Shown here: one piece after another, positions 48,296 to 57,922 of the stretch
Numbering within the stretch: position 1 is the stretch's first letter
Layout of the letters: the number at the start of each line of letters is the position of its first letter
Assembly: GCA_963750915.1 (NCBI GenBank)
Contig: CAVVSF010000002.1
Coordinates: forward strand, 310,001-374,000
Length of the DNA stretch: 64,000 nucleotides
Direction of reading: 5' to 3'
DNA from: DATBJJ01 sp963750915
Lineage (GTDB): Bacteria > Acidobacteriota > Vicinamibacteria > Vicinamibacterales > 2-12-FULL-66-21
The notes under the pieces: generated by a model
What the model was told of the DNA's origin: nothing
The model's database searches: none
What the model saw: the letters and a program-made list of their open reading frames with translations, nothing else
Position numbers and translations under genes: made by a program

Positions 48296-48709
48296 ATGCA
48301 TACAGGTCGTTTCACTCGAGCTATCGGTACGTTTCTCCTGACTGGCGCGTGCACGCTGATTGCGCTGCCCGCGGTCGCGCAGCAGACACCACCCGACAAC
48401 ACGAAAGTCAACAAAGCCGATCGAGAAAAGGGCGCCGTCACTGCGGACCAGCAGAATGAGAATCCTGCCGACCGCGACCTCGCCAAGAAGATTCGGCAAG
48501 CAGTCGTTGACGACAAGTCGCTGTCGACCTACGCACACAACGTGAAGATCGTGGCTCAGGATGGGCAGGTCACGCTGAAGGGACCGGTCCGTACCGAGGC
48601 AGAGAAGACGGCGGTCGTCGCCAAGGCAACAGAGATCGCCGGCGCCGGAAAAGTCAAGAACGAGATTACGGTCGCGCCCGCAGACGCGCCGAAGAAACCC
48701 AAGGGCTAA
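48296..48709 (+). CDS. Exported BON-domain protein
   Basis: The 137-residue product has a signal peptide (IGTFLLTGACTLIALPAVAQ) and a BON domain at ~60-130. Its motifs are RDLAKKIRQAVVDDKSLS, NVKIVAQDGQVTLKGPV and ATEIAGAGKVKNEITV. BON domains bind membranes or phospholipids; E. coli OsmY and DolP are examples. It probably acts in the periplasm under envelope or osmotic stress. The next gene, with a glycine-zipper segment, follows 60 bp later. Confidence 0.88.
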   Translation: MHTGRFTRAIGTFLLTGACTLIALPAVAQQTPPDNTKVNKADREKGAVTADQQNENPADRDLAKKIRQAVVDDKSLSTYAHNVKIVAQDGQVTLKGPVRTEAEKTAVVAKATEIAGAGKVKNEITVAPADAPKKPKG

Positions 48710-48769
48710 CCGAGCGTGGTGACGCGATCTGTGCACCACGACCGTGCCCTTCAACACCAGGAGATTCAC

Positions 48770-49333
48770 ATGACAGACAAGAAAGTTGCAGCCTTCGGCA
48801 TTTACTCTACCCTCACGCAGGCTGAGCAGGCCGTAGACGCCCTCGTGCGCGACCGCTTTTCGAACGATGACATCTCAGTGCTCGCACCCGACCGTCAGGG
48901 CACGAAGGACTTCGCGCACGAGAAGCACACCAAGGCGCCGGAAGGCGCGACGACTGGCGTGGCCGCCGGCGGCGCGCTGGGCGGGACGCTCGGACTGCTC
49001 GCGGGTGTTGGCGCGCTGGCGATTCCGGGCCTCGGGCCCTTCATCGCCGCGGGCCCAATCATGGGAGCGCTGGCCGGCCTCGGTGTCGGAGGCGCGGTCG
49101 GCGGGTTGGTCGGAGCGCTCGTCGGCATGGGCATTCCGGAGTACGAAGCCAAGCGCTACGAAGGTCGCGTGAAGGACGGCGGCGTGCTGCTCTCGGTTCA
49201 CTGCGCGACGTCTGACGAGATCGCGCGCGCGAAGAGGATTCTCGAGCAGACTGGCGCCGAGGACATTTCCTCGTCTGGCGAAAAGGCCGGCGAGAGCTAT
49301 GCCTCCGTCGCCACCGATCGCTCCAGGACCTAG
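48770..49333 (+). CDS. Glycine-zipper stress-type protein
   Basis: The product has 187 residues. The N-terminal part (AAFGIYSTLTQAEQAVDALV, NDDISVLAPD) resembles general-stress/YflT-type domains. A Gly/Ala-rich stretch (GGALGGTLGLLAGVGALAIP and GLGVGGAVGGLVGALVGMGI, ~65-120) forms glycine zippers. The C-terminal part (LLSVHCATSDEIARAKRILE) reads like a ferredoxin-fold repeat. Similar proteins are induced by stress, but their function is unknown. GGAG lies 7 bp before ATG 48770. It probably shares expression with the BON gene. Confidence 0.8.
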   Translation: MTDKKVAAFGIYSTLTQAEQAVDALVRDRFSNDDISVLAPDRQGTKDFAHEKHTKAPEGATTGVAAGGALGGTLGLLAGVGALAIPGLGPFIAAGPIMGALAGLGVGGAVGGLVGALVGMGIPEYEAKRYEGRVKDGGVLLSVHCATSDEIARAKRILEQTGAEDISSSGEKAGESYASVATDRSRT

Positions 49334-49411
49334 TTGCTCTCAGCGGTGCAGGTGTCATGCCTGCACCGCTTTCCCACCCGATTCATCTTTCATCGGCCCG
49401 CCCCCCCTTCA

Positions 49412-49441
49412 TCTCGAAGCTTCTCGCCTCGAAGCTTCTCG
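49412..49441 (+). repeat. 15-bp tandem direct repeat
   Basis: TCGAAGCTTCTCGCC occurs twice back to back in the leader region 140 bp upstream of the kinase-PD40 gene. Each unit contains the palindrome GAAGCTTC. It could be a small operator, or chance. Confidence 0.45.
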
Positions 49442-49580
49442 CCAGCCTCCGAGCGAGGAAAACCGTCGCCTGCGGGTTCTGATCCGGTGCACGCGTCCCG
49501 CAGTACGTGCACTGTTCGGCGCCAAATCGAAGCGAGCGGTCCGCAGACATTCGTTGTAGCATCGTCGCACTCTCGATCAA

Positions 49581-52235
49581 ATGCATCTGACCGCAGGGAC
49601 CCGCCTCGGCCCATACGAGATCGTCCGGCTGCTTGGCGCGGGCGGCATGGGTGAGGTCTATTGCGCCCGCGATCCCCGCATCGGCCGCGACGTCGCAGTG
49701 AAGGTCCTGCCGCAGGAATTCGCCGCCGACCCCGGCCGGTCGCAGCGGTTCGAGCAGGAGGCGCGCGCAATAGGCGCACTGAATCATCCAAATCTGCTGG
49801 CGTTGTACGACGTCGGTTCCTCGGACCTCGGGCCGTACCTCGTGTCGGAGCTTCTCGAAGGGGAGTCGCTGCGCGATCGATTGCTTCGCGGTCCGATTGC
49901 TCTCCGCGACGTTCTCGACTGGGGCACGCAGATCTCGCGCGGGCTCTCGGCGGCGCACGAGCGTGGCGTGGTGCATCGCGATCTGAAACCGGAGAACGTG
50001 TTTCTGCTGCGCGATGGACGCATCAAAATCCTCGATTTCGGCCTGGCCAAGCTTGACCGCGCGGTTGTGTCTCCTGAACTCGACACTGTCACCGGACCGG
50101 TCGCGACCGCCGTCGGGGTCACGCTCGGGACGGTGGGTTACATGGCGCCGGAGCAGATCCGCGGTGACAACGTCGGACCCGCGGCAGACATCTTCGCGCT
50201 CGGCGCGTTGTTGTATGAGCTCGTCACCGGACGCGCCGCATTCCGCAGAGAGACGACCATCGAGACGCTGAACGCGATTCTTCGGGAGCCGCCGCCGCGA
50301 ATGTCATCCGCACCAGCGGCGGTTGAGCGCGTGATTGCGCGATGCCTCGAGAAGAATTCCGAGCAGCGATTCCAGACTGCGACGGACGTCGCGTTCGCGC
50401 TCGACGCGGTCGTGGATCGGGCGATGCCCTCGCGCCGACCGATGCATCGTGCAGTCGCGATCGCCACTGCTGGCGTGCTGTCGCTTGCGATCCTGGCGTG
50501 GTGGTTTGGATACGCCGGCCGCGCCGTGCCCTCGACCGAGCCGCCCCTGGCGGCGCCGCGGATGACGCCGTTCCTGTCGACCGACGCAATTGAGAAGCAG
50601 CCGGCCTGGAGCCCCACTGGCGATCTGATCGCTTACGTCTCCGATGCAAGCGGCAATGACGATATCTGGATCGCCGATCCGTCGGGGGCAAATCTCGTCA
50701 ACCTCACACAGGCCTTCGCCGGCGTCGATGCATGGCCGGCGTGGTCCGCGGACGGGCGGAGCATCGCGTTCTATTCGGAACGAGACGGCGGCGGCATCTA
50801 CACGATGACAGCACTGGGCGCCAACGTTCGTCGCGTCGTGCCGTTGAAGTCAGGCGTTCTCTACACCTTCAGTCTCACCTGGTCGCGCGACGCGTCGCTG
50901 GTCTACACCGCGTTCGATGCGGCCGGCATCAAGCGCGTGTATCGTGTTGCCGCCGCCGGCGGCGCACCGGTGTGCCTCACCTGTGCATGGCCGGACGCTC
51001 CGGATGGACGCGCGGGTGAGCTGTCGCCGTCTGGCGAGTACCTGGTGTTCCTTTCCAGTGAGGTTGGCCCGAGAGCGGATCTGTACATCGCACATCTGCC
51101 AACGGGCCGGGTACACAAGGCGACCAATCAAGCCGATTCGCCGCACTGGTCACGCGACGGCCGGCAGATCATTTTCGTCTCGAACCGCGATGGGCAGCCC
51201 GACCTCTGGCAATTGGCGATTGATCCTGCGGACGGCTCGACAGTGGGCGAGCCGCGCCGGCTCACATCGGCACTCGGCGCGACAACCTTCGCGTTGTCGC
51301 CAGATGGAAAGCAGATCCTCGCCGTGAAAGAGCAGAGCACGAGCCATCTCTGGAGTTATCCACTGGCTGACGAGACGCCGTCCGACCCGAACTCCGGATC
51401 TCAGCTGACATCGGGTAACGTCCGGGATGATCGCGGCCGTTGGTCCGCCGATGGACGCAGCATCTTCTTCCAGTCACGCCGACGAGGCAGCCTCGACATC
51501 TGGCGCATGGGCGACGTCAGCACGCAGCCGCTGCGCGTGACATCGGAAGAGGGCAGCGAGCATCGGCCACGGCCGTCTCCCGCGGATGACTGGGTCGCGG
51601 TCGATGTCGTCGACGCGAGGGGCGAATTCACCCATCTGATGCGAGCCGACGGCAGCCAGTTGCAGGCACTGGACGATCGCTGGTTTGGCACCTATGCGCA
51701 GGTGTGCTGCGCCGCCTGGTCGCCGGACGGGTCTCGGCTCACGCTGGTGGTGAGCACGCGGCAACCTGGTCCGACTGCCACGACGGCCGTCGCGTCCATC
51801 GATCGCGCCACGGGGCGGGCGACAGCGATGCGCCTGCTGACGATGCTTCCTGGCGGCTCACCGGGGTATGGCCGGTGGTCGCCAGAGGGGCGCTTCATCG
51901 CCTACGAGGCCTTGACGGAGGGCAGCTGGGATCTGTGGATGGTCGATCCCGACAAGCTGGTCCCGACGCGCCTCACGCAGTACGCCGGGAACGATCGCCA
52001 GCCGGTGTGGCAGTCAGAGCCACGGCGTCTGTATTTCATCCGAGATTCGCGCGAAGTGTGGCGCATCCCATTCGACGCGCACGGCGCACCAGCGGGTCCC
52101 GCGGTTCCGTGGTTGGTGCCTCAGGCGAGGCTGAGAGTTGCGGCCGACAGCCTCGACATCAATCCTTCTGGCGAGCGCATGCTGTTGACGCTCCTCGCAG
52201 AGGCGAGCGATATCTGGCTGATCGAACTCCGCTGA
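49581..52235 (+). CDS. Ser/Thr kinase fused to TolB-like PD40 propeller
   Basis: The product has 884 residues. The cytoplasmic kinase domain (~1-280) has TRLGPYEIVRLLGAGGMGEV, AVKVL, HRDLKPEN, DFGLAK and GTVGYMAPE. One membrane segment (~305-325; AVAIATAGVLSLAILAWWF) leads to an extracytoplasmic WD40/PD40 propeller with repeats such as PAWSPTGDLIAYVSDASGND and PAWSADGRSIAFYSERDG. This layout is widespread in Acidobacteria. It is expected to sense extracellular ligands or cell-wall material. Substrates are unknown. Confidence 0.94.
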   Translation: MHLTAGTRLGPYEIVRLLGAGGMGEVYCARDPRIGRDVAVKVLPQEFAADPGRSQRFEQEARAIGALNHPNLLALYDVGSSDLGPYLVSELLEGESLRDRLLRGPIALRDVLDWGTQISRGLSAAHERGVVHRDLKPENVFLLRDGRIKILDFGLAKLDRAVVSPELDTVTGPVATAVGVTLGTVGYMAPEQIRGDNVGPAADIFALGALLYELVTGRAAFRRETTIETLNAILREPPPRMSSAPAAVERVIARCLEKNSEQRFQTATDVAFALDAVVDRAMPSRRPMHRAVAIATAGVLSLAILAWWFGYAGRAVPSTEPPLAAPRMTPFLSTDAIEKQPAWSPTGDLIAYVSDASGNDDIWIADPSGANLVNLTQAFAGVDAWPAWSADGRSIAFYSERDGGGIYTMTALGANVRRVVPLKSGVLYTFSLTWSRDASLVYTAFDAAGIKRVYRVAAAGGAPVCLTCAWPDAPDGRAGELSPSGEYLVFLSSEVGPRADLYIAHLPTGRVHKATNQADSPHWSRDGRQIIFVSNRDGQPDLWQLAIDPADGSTVGEPRRLTSALGATTFALSPDGKQILAVKEQSTSHLWSYPLADETPSDPNSGSQLTSGNVRDDRGRWSADGRSIFFQSRRRGSLDIWRMGDVSTQPLRVTSEEGSEHRPRPSPADDWVAVDVVDARGEFTHLMRADGSQLQALDDRWFGTYAQVCCAAWSPDGSRLTLVVSTRQPGPTATTAVASIDRATGRATAMRLLTMLPGGSPGYGRWSPEGRFIAYEALTEGSWDLWMVDPDKLVPTRLTQYAGNDRQPVWQSEPRRLYFIRDSREVWRIPFDAHGAPAGPAVPWLVPQARLRVAADSLDINPSGERMLLTLLAEASDIWLIELR

Positions 52236-52280
52236 ACCCCGGGAACGGCCTGGCGACGCCGAGCCCGTTACAATCCACCA

Positions 52281-52559
52281 GTGCACTTCGTCTACATCGT
52301 CCGATGCGCGGACGGCACGCTATACACCGGGTATGCGCGAAACCCGCTCGAGCGGGAACGGGCGCACAACAGCGGCCGCGGCGCGAAGTACACGGCGAGT
52401 CGGCGTCCGGTGCAGCTGGTTTATCAGGAAGCGTTCCGAACCGTGGGGAAGGCGCTGGCGCGCGAGTACGTGGTGAAGCAACTGACGCGAGCGCAGAAGG
52501 ACGCGTTGGTCGCAGGCGGAAAACGGCGACCGCTGAAGCGGCGCCTCGAGAAGCCCTGA
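52281..52559 (+). CDS. GIY-YIG nuclease, UPF0213/YhbQ-type
   Basis: This 92-residue single-domain protein begins at GTG with HFVYIVRCADGTLYTGYA (the GIY-YIG motif reads VYIV...LYTGYA). It retains the conserved Arg in RERAHNSGRGAKYTASRRP and the Glu in LAREYVVKQLT. The size and sequence are typical for the UPF0213 group. The biochemical role is debated; DNA repair has been suggested. It starts 46 bp after the kinase-PD40 gene. Confidence 0.92.
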   Translation: MHFVYIVRCADGTLYTGYARNPLERERAHNSGRGAKYTASRRPVQLVYQEAFRTVGKALAREYVVKQLTRAQKDALVAGGKRRPLKRRLEKP

Positions 52560-52595
52560 GCCCTTAGCCCTGAGCCCTGAGCCTCTGGATGTGCA

Positions 52596-54812
52596 CTACT
52601 CCGTGGAGGCGGATACACGGAGCCGCGGCACATTGATGCCCAGCATACGAGTATCCGGGTTGAACTTCAGAGCAGCCGGCATGGCAGCATCGGGCAGCAG
52701 GAACGTGATCAGCAGTTGACGAGCCCCGTTCGCGACTGAGTGAGGGATCACGATGTGACGTTCTGTTGCTTGCTGACCGAACTGGAACTCCCAGCGACCG
52801 ACCGGGTGGCCGTTGACCAGGACGTCGACGTTCTGCCTGGGATGCTGCGGTACGACGAAGGCTGAGACCGTCGCGGTGAGTGTGAGCGCGCCCCTGGCTG
52901 GAGATCCCAGCGTGAGGCGGATCGATGCCTCTTTCCCATCGGTCCAGCGCCAGGCCTCGCCCGGCTGTGAAAAACCCTGGAGTTGGACTCCCTCGGGCTC
53001 CGGGTCCGTCAGCGTGATGACGCGACCGAGGACGTAATCGCGGTGCCGCGTGACCTCACCGGTCGGCAGCGGTGGGGCGTGGGATGTATCGAGCGCGTAT
53101 GCAGTCCTGCCGTCCTTGCTGACGGCATACACCTTGAGCTGAGACGGATCGGCAGGCCAATGCGGCGCTGAGACGAACAGCACCCAGCCACTGCGGCCAA
53201 GGGCGGGATTGCCGAGACGTGCCGCGACCTCGGCGGTTTCGCGAATCACCGCCCCATGTTTCAGGATCGATTGCTCTCGCACGAGAAGGATTTCCGACGC
53301 GGGTTCGTTGTGCTCGGGGTCGATCGCCCATCCCGAGAGGCGCACGCACGGCGGGCCCATGTCGGGCGGCTGCAACTCCACTGTGGCCTGCTCCACCTCA
53401 CCGATCCTGCCGGCAGGCGATTCAATGATTCTGAGCTCGTCGAGCCGCGTTCGATCGAGGAATGAGAGCTGATGACGAGCGAAGATCGGAGATTGCGTCC
53501 GCAAGACGTGGGGTGGAACTGTGACCCGGCCGCCCGTGTCCCAGTTTCCCGAGCAAACATCAGGAACGTCGTACGACATCTGGATCATCGCTTCGCGCGG
53601 ACCTCGCCAGACCCCGCTCGCAAAGTCATGTTGTCGAAGCTCCACTCCAAGCGCCGTCAGTACGCTGATCAGGAGCCAGGCACGCGATGATCGCGCGGCA
53701 GCCGGGGCGGCCAGCGGGCGCGCCAGGACCAACCAGAAAGCTGCGGCCGAGGAGATCCAGAAGAGCCTGGCGACGGTAACGTAGTAAGGCGTCACTGGCA
53801 CGGATCCAAGTCGAGCCGCCGCAATCAGCATTCCGCTCGAGACCGACAGCGCCGCCAGCGCCAGCCATGGAACCAGCCGGACTCGATCGACGTGAGGCGA
53901 TCGCCACAACCAGATGCCGACAATCGCCCAGAGCGCGATCCCGGCAACCCCGGGCCAGAGGAGCAGAGTGGCATCGTAACGAGGCTCGATCGGCACACCG
54001 AGAAACGTCAGTACGAAGCCGAAGAACTCGAGCGGGTGGGCGAGGACGTATCCCCACTTGGCAGTCGAGCCAGGATCCGAGGCGAGGTTTCGCAGGTAAA
54101 GCGAGCAGAAGACCACAGCGCCCGCCGACCAGCACAGCGTTGCCCGCAGTCGGGCCGGTGCCTGCGAGGCGGCAAGCCACAGCGTGGGTATTCCAAGGAT
54201 CCAGGCGACCAGGCCAGCACCCACCGAGAAGGATGCGGCGGCCGCACAGAGGGCCGCCAGCGGGAGCCGCCACCAGCGGAATGGCGTTGCAGAAAGCAGG
54301 ATCAGACAGAGCGTTGAACCGAGTACCACGACGTGCCACACGAGTCCCATGCCCCAGAGCAGGTTGATATCGGCGCATGAGAAAACAAAAGCGCCAATAC
54401 CGACGGCAACCCATGGATCGACCTCTACGCCAAGCTCTCGGGCCGTGCGGCGATACAGGTACCAGCACGCGCCGAAGAGAGTCACGGTGCACAACGCCGT
54501 CAGGATCACTTGTGGATAGACGTTCCAGGCAGTAGGCAAGAGAGCCAGAAGGACCAGCCGCATCAGGGCGGGGCGGTGCCCATTGTAGGGCGCGACGAGC
54601 GTGCTCCAGGACAGGGATTGCGTGTCCAGTGCCTCGAGCAGGCCACTCCACACGTACCACTCGTCCATGTAGGGCATGTCGACGACGTTGGTGATCACGA
54701 CCCAGAACAGCCTCAGGGCGAGCAGGGCCACCACCAGCGCGGGCAGCAACGGTCGCGGTGGGCGCGGCGGGCGAGAGTCACTCTTGGAGGCCGCAGGATC
54801 GAGGTTCGCCAT
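52596..54812 (-). CDS. Polytopic membrane protein with DUF7024-like C-terminal domain
   Basis: The product is about 738 residues from ATG 54812 (ANLDPAA); an in-frame ATG at 54866 is less likely. After a Pro-rich tail, eleven or so membrane segments span ~20-400, with DMPYMDEWYVWSGLLEALD in the first outer loop. The C-terminal ~330 residues are soluble and beta-rich. They include VRLSGWAIDPEHNEPASEIL and a final sandwich with LTLGSPARGALTLTATVSAF and VLVNGHPVGRWEF, resembling domains attached to glycosyltransferase-like membrane proteins. The early acidic DEW loop also fits a GT-C fold. A role in surface glycan synthesis is likely but unproven. Confidence 0.78.
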   Translation of the reverse strand: MANLDPAASKSDSRPPRPPRPLLPALVVALLALRLFWVVITNVVDMPYMDEWYVWSGLLEALDTQSLSWSTLVAPYNGHRPALMRLVLLALLPTAWNVYPQVILTALCTVTLFGACWYLYRRTARELGVEVDPWVAVGIGAFVFSCADINLLWGMGLVWHVVVLGSTLCLILLSATPFRWWRLPLAALCAAAASFSVGAGLVAWILGIPTLWLAASQAPARLRATLCWSAGAVVFCSLYLRNLASDPGSTAKWGYVLAHPLEFFGFVLTFLGVPIEPRYDATLLLWPGVAGIALWAIVGIWLWRSPHVDRVRLVPWLALAALSVSSGMLIAAARLGSVPVTPYYVTVARLFWISSAAAFWLVLARPLAAPAAARSSRAWLLISVLTALGVELRQHDFASGVWRGPREAMIQMSYDVPDVCSGNWDTGGRVTVPPHVLRTQSPIFARHQLSFLDRTRLDELRIIESPAGRIGEVEQATVELQPPDMGPPCVRLSGWAIDPEHNEPASEILLVREQSILKHGAVIRETAEVAARLGNPALGRSGWVLFVSAPHWPADPSQLKVYAVSKDGRTAYALDTSHAPPLPTGEVTRHRDYVLGRVITLTDPEPEGVQLQGFSQPGEAWRWTDGKEASIRLTLGSPARGALTLTATVSAFVVPQHPRQNVDVLVNGHPVGRWEFQFGQQATERHIVIPHSVANGARQLLITFLLPDAAMPAALKFNPDTRMLGINVPRLRVSASTE

Positions 54813-55005
54813 CGCGCGCAGATTACCACCGAGCGGGAATGCAGGTTCCGGTACGCTCCAACGCACTCAGAGTCCGCACGCGCCTCGGGCGCTGCGGCTC
54901 GAATATGATGATGGGCCGCGGCCGCCGGGCGACGGATTTGACACCGACGGCGAAAGTCGCGCTGTTGCCCTCCGGTGTCAGGACGTCAGGAAGGGGAGAC
55001 GATTC

Positions 55006-55227
55006 GTGAACGAGAACCAGAACAGCCCACCATCGGTAGAGTGCCCCGAGTGCGGCGCCGCGCTGAAACACGTCCAGACGGAGATGTCGTCCGGAGCGTT
55101 TCGTACACAAGCGGCGTCGATGCCGCAGATGCCGATCCATTACTACGATTGCCCTGCCTGCAACACCTGCTGGAAGCTTGGAACGAAGCTGCTGCCCGAT
55201 CCGGTTCGACAGATCCTGAAATCCTGA
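55006..55227 (+). CDS. Small zinc-ribbon protein
   Basis: This 73-residue protein starts at GTG 55006 behind AAGGGGAG. It has two Cys pairs (ECPECGAA near residue 14 and DCPACNTCWKLG near residue 52) that form a likely zinc ribbon. The tail LLPDPVRQILKS is helical. No family name can be assigned. Upstream frames are not needed. Confidence 0.7.
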   Translation: MNENQNSPPSVECPECGAALKHVQTEMSSGAFRTQAASMPQMPIHYYDCPACNTCWKLGTKLLPDPVRQILKS

Positions 55228-55409
55228 GGACGACTGACCTCGATGCCGGCATCGCGTCAGCCTCCGGGAAATCTCCCGCACCGGTGTGGGAATTTCCGGC
55301 AGCCTTCGCGACCGTTACACATGGATCGCGCTCGAATGCCTTCTTTCGGCCCTCCAAGATATCCGAAACGGGGTTAGGGGGCTGGCATCTGGTGTGCGTG
55401 CGGGGAGGC

Positions 55410-55793
55410 ATGCGATTCGTGCTCGCATTCTTCCTCCTCGCACACGGCGTCGCGCATCTCGTGGGCTTCGTCTCGTCGTGGAAGCTCGCGGCACTCGCCG
55501 AGCTCCCCTACAAGACCACTGTCTTGTCGGGTCACGTGGACGTGGGAGACGCGGGCATCCGGGTGGTGGGCATGCTGTGGCTGCTCGCCGCCGTAGTGTT
55601 TCTGGTCGCCGCGATTGCCGTGGCTACCGAGGCGGCCTGGGCCGTGCGGTTCACAGTTGCGGGTGTTATCGCGTCCCTGATGTTGTGCCTGGTCGGTTGG
55701 CCTGACGCGCGCGTTGGCGTGGCCGTCAACGTGGGTCTGGCACTGCTGCTCGCCATTGGCGCCGGTCTGAATCCGGCGCTGCTCACACGCTGA
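55410..55793 (+). CDS. Small four-helix membrane protein
   Basis: The product has 127 residues with four hydrophobic segments (LAFFLLAHGVAHLVGFV, GMLWLLAAVVFLVAAIAVA, VRFTVAGVIASLMLCLVGW, VAVNVGLALLLAIGAGL). Conserved-looking features are AHGVAHLVGF near the start and GWPDARVG between segments. Homologues of similar size occur in many soil bacteria and are unnamed. The start is uncertain: ATG 55410 has GGGGAGG very close, and GTG 55398 is an alternative. Confidence 0.7.
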   Translation: MRFVLAFFLLAHGVAHLVGFVSSWKLAALAELPYKTTVLSGHVDVGDAGIRVVGMLWLLAAVVFLVAAIAVATEAAWAVRFTVAGVIASLMLCLVGWPDARVGVAVNVGLALLLAIGAGLNPALLTR

Positions 55794-56071
55794 GCGCGTG
55801 TGCGGAGGACTTGGAACGGAGAACGACGATGTGGCCGCGATCGGTTCGCGTGACGCACCTGGCTGGAAGCCGTGAATGAGGACACCACGCGTCTTGTCGT
55901 GCGGGCTCGCGCCGCACGCGGGTATCACTTCTACGGTCTTCCGCCATCGATCGGGATGCCGTTCATCCGATTCTGTCATTTCATCATGCAGCGGAGGCAG
56001 CTCCTGGGCATCGCGTCCCGCGCCGAGTCTCGACACTCCACCCGCAGCAAGACGACAGGTTCGGAGGCGGC

Positions 56072-56770
56072 ATGAGCCGAAGACAGGGTATCAGGGGCGT
56101 GATGCGCTGGACCGCCGGAGGCCTTGGCCTGATGGCGGTGGGGTACGCGACGGTCGTCGGAACGGCATGGAGCCGCTATGGCCGTGTCCCACCGGCCAAC
56201 CCTGACGAGCGAGATACACTGCTCGATCAGTTCATGCCGCAGTGCGACGTGGCGGAGCGGCACCACGTGCGCGTCGCGGCGCCGGCCGCGATAACGCTTG
56301 CGGCCGCGGCAGAGACGGATCTCCAGCAGTCGATGATCGTTCGGGCCATCTTCAGCGCTCGAGCGTTGGTGCTCGGCGCCGAACCGGATGCCGAGGCGCG
56401 CCCGAAGGGGCTGGTCGCGCAGACAACATCTCTCGGGTGGCGCGTGCTGGCCGAGAATCCAGGACGCGAGATCGTCGTCGGTGCCGTTACTCAACCTTGG
56501 CTGCCAAACGTTGTTTTTCGCGGCCTTGCGCCGCAGGAGTTTCGCGCCTTTCAGGAACCGGGCTACGTGAAGATCGCCTGGACGCTGCGAGCGGACCCGA
56601 TCGGCGAGTCTGAGTCGATCTTCCGCACCGAGACGCGTGTGACGACGACGGATCAGACGGCGCGCACGAAGTTCCGCTGGTACTGGGCGCGCTTCTCGCC
56701 CGGTATCATCTTGATTCGGCGCGTCATGCTCGGACTACTGAAAGCAGACGCTGAACGCCGCGCGCGTTAG
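56072..56770 (+). CDS. Membrane-anchored SRPBCC-like hypothetical protein
   Basis: This encodes 232 residues. An N-terminal membrane anchor (RWTAGGLGLMAVGYATVVG, ~12-30) is followed by a domain with TLLDQFMPQCDVAERHHVRVAAPAA and VGAVTQPWLPNVVFRG. Next come KIAWTLRADP and RTETRVTTTDQTARTKFRWY, the helix-grip-like order of SRPBCC lipid-binding proteins. Proteins of this kind are often found in Acidobacteria and Actinobacteria but lack a known role. It could bind a hydrophobic ligand at the membrane. Confidence 0.75.
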   Translation: MSRRQGIRGVMRWTAGGLGLMAVGYATVVGTAWSRYGRVPPANPDERDTLLDQFMPQCDVAERHHVRVAAPAAITLAAAAETDLQQSMIVRAIFSARALVLGAEPDAEARPKGLVAQTTSLGWRVLAENPGREIVVGAVTQPWLPNVVFRGLAPQEFRAFQEPGYVKIAWTLRADPIGESESIFRTETRVTTTDQTARTKFRWYWARFSPGIILIRRVMLGLLKADAERRAR

Positions 56771-56777
56771 AGGGAGA

Positions 56778-56942
56778 CTAACCAGGTCGTGGAGCGGGTC
56801 GAGACGCAGCTACGACACCCACCACGAAGTTCAGCACCAGGATCAGCTGCACCCTGTCCAGGTCGCCGACCATCGCCCAGATGATCGCCAACACAGCCAG
56901 TATCAAGCCGATGTCGTACCAGCGCCGGATGACGTAATTCAA
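56778..56942 (-). pseudogene. Truncated small membrane protein (HXXEE-like)
   Basis: The minus strand from TTG 56942 encodes NYVIRRWYDIGLILAVLAII and then WAMVGDLDRVQLILVLNFVV before an unrelated tail and a stop (54 residues). The opening matches HXXEE-domain membrane proteins, which normally continue with a HQFEEY motif that is missing here. It is a likely remnant. Confidence 0.5.
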
Positions 56943-57013
56943 CGGTTGTTCTCTGTCCTCCCTGTCATTGAAACGCGGCTCTCGTGAGAAGGTCCGCGTC
57001 GTTCCTCTCTGAA

Positions 57014-57922
57014 TCAGCGTGAGGGACTCGGTAGGGCGCCGGGAGCCGCATGTCTCAGCGACGCGGGAAGCGCCAGCAACACTGTCGGCGTGAGACAGAT
57101 CGTGCGGTACGCGATCGATCCCGGACCCTGCGAGCCTCCTGCTCCGCGCAGTCCCATGACGATCAGGCCGACGCCGCTGTTGGCGGCAAGCGCGGCAATC
57201 TCCTCGGCTGGCTGGCCACTCGAAACCAGGATTTCCGTGCGTGCGCCGCGCGGAAGCTCGGACCGCAGCGCGCTCAGGCGCGCGCGGACCGTGTCCACAC
57301 TGAGACCTGTCGGAAGGCCGTGCTCGAGACCAAGAGCGGTCGGCAGGATCACATGTGCGAGCACCAGCGGCACGCCGAGGCTCTCGGCGATGCCTGCGGC
57401 AACGTGCGCGTCGCGGCTCGACAGCGGGCCGAAGTCGGACGGCGCCATCACCGCTGCGATGTCGCGGATCTCCAGGCGATTGTCGAACGAGTGGAGCGCC
57501 GATGCCGAGGCCGGGACGACGAGGACAGGAATGTCGGTGTAGTGAAGGACGTCTTCCGTCGTGGATCCGAGTGCAGTCCGGCGGTATCCGCTCATCCCGT
57601 GCGTGCCGACGACGAGTAGATCGGCACCTTCGCGACGCGCCATCCTCAGGATCGTCTCCGCCGTCGTGCCGGAATCCACCCTCAGCTCGTAGTCTGTCGT
57701 CCCCGGCAGCCCGGGCGGCAGTGCGGCGTGCACGAACGAGCGGAGCCTGGCGCGGAGGCAATCGAGGCGCGACGGATCGGCCTTCGCGTCCTGGCCCTCG
57801 GCGATTGCGGTCACGATCAGCCGGGCGCGGAAATGTTCGGATACCGCGGCAGCATGCCGCAGCGCCGCCCGCGAGTAGTCCGAGAGGTCCACGGCGCACA
57901 GAATCGATGGACGTGAGCTCAT
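57014..57922 (-). CDS. Tandem universal stress protein
   Basis: This 302-residue protein contains two UspA domains. Domain 1 (~5-145) has ILCAVDLSDYSRAALRHAAA and the ATP-binding-like GTHGMSGYRRTALGSTTEDV; domain 2 (~160-290) has VMAPSDFGPLSSRDAHVAAG and a GLRGAGGSQGPGSIA loop. Domain 1 keeps the G-2x-G-9x-G(S/T) nucleotide motif, and domain 2 is partly degenerate. The ATG overlaps the stop of the upstream gene (TGATG), so translation is coupled. Expression under respiratory or starvation stress is typical. Confidence 0.92.
   Translation of the reverse strand: MSSRPSILCAVDLSDYSRAALRHAAAVSEHFRARLIVTAIAEGQDAKADPSRLDCLRARLRSFVHAALPPGLPGTTDYELRVDSGTTAETILRMARREGADLLVVGTHGMSGYRRTALGSTTEDVLHYTDIPVLVVPASASALHSFDNRLEIRDIAAVMAPSDFGPLSSRDAHVAAGIAESLGVPLVLAHVILPTALGLEHGLPTGLSVDTVRARLSALRSELPRGARTEILVSSGQPAEEIAALAANSGVGLIVMGLRGAGGSQGPGSIAYRTICLTPTVLLALPASLRHAAPGALPSPSR

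Noticed and set aside
52551..52585. GAGCCCT-like tandem repeats after the GIY-YIG gene
   Set aside because: Only about four imperfect units, too short for CRISPR or VNTR interpretation.
55872..56075. Possible 67-residue gene between the small membrane protein and the SRPBCC-like gene
   Set aside because: No ribosome site, signal or family pattern; composition looks non-coding.
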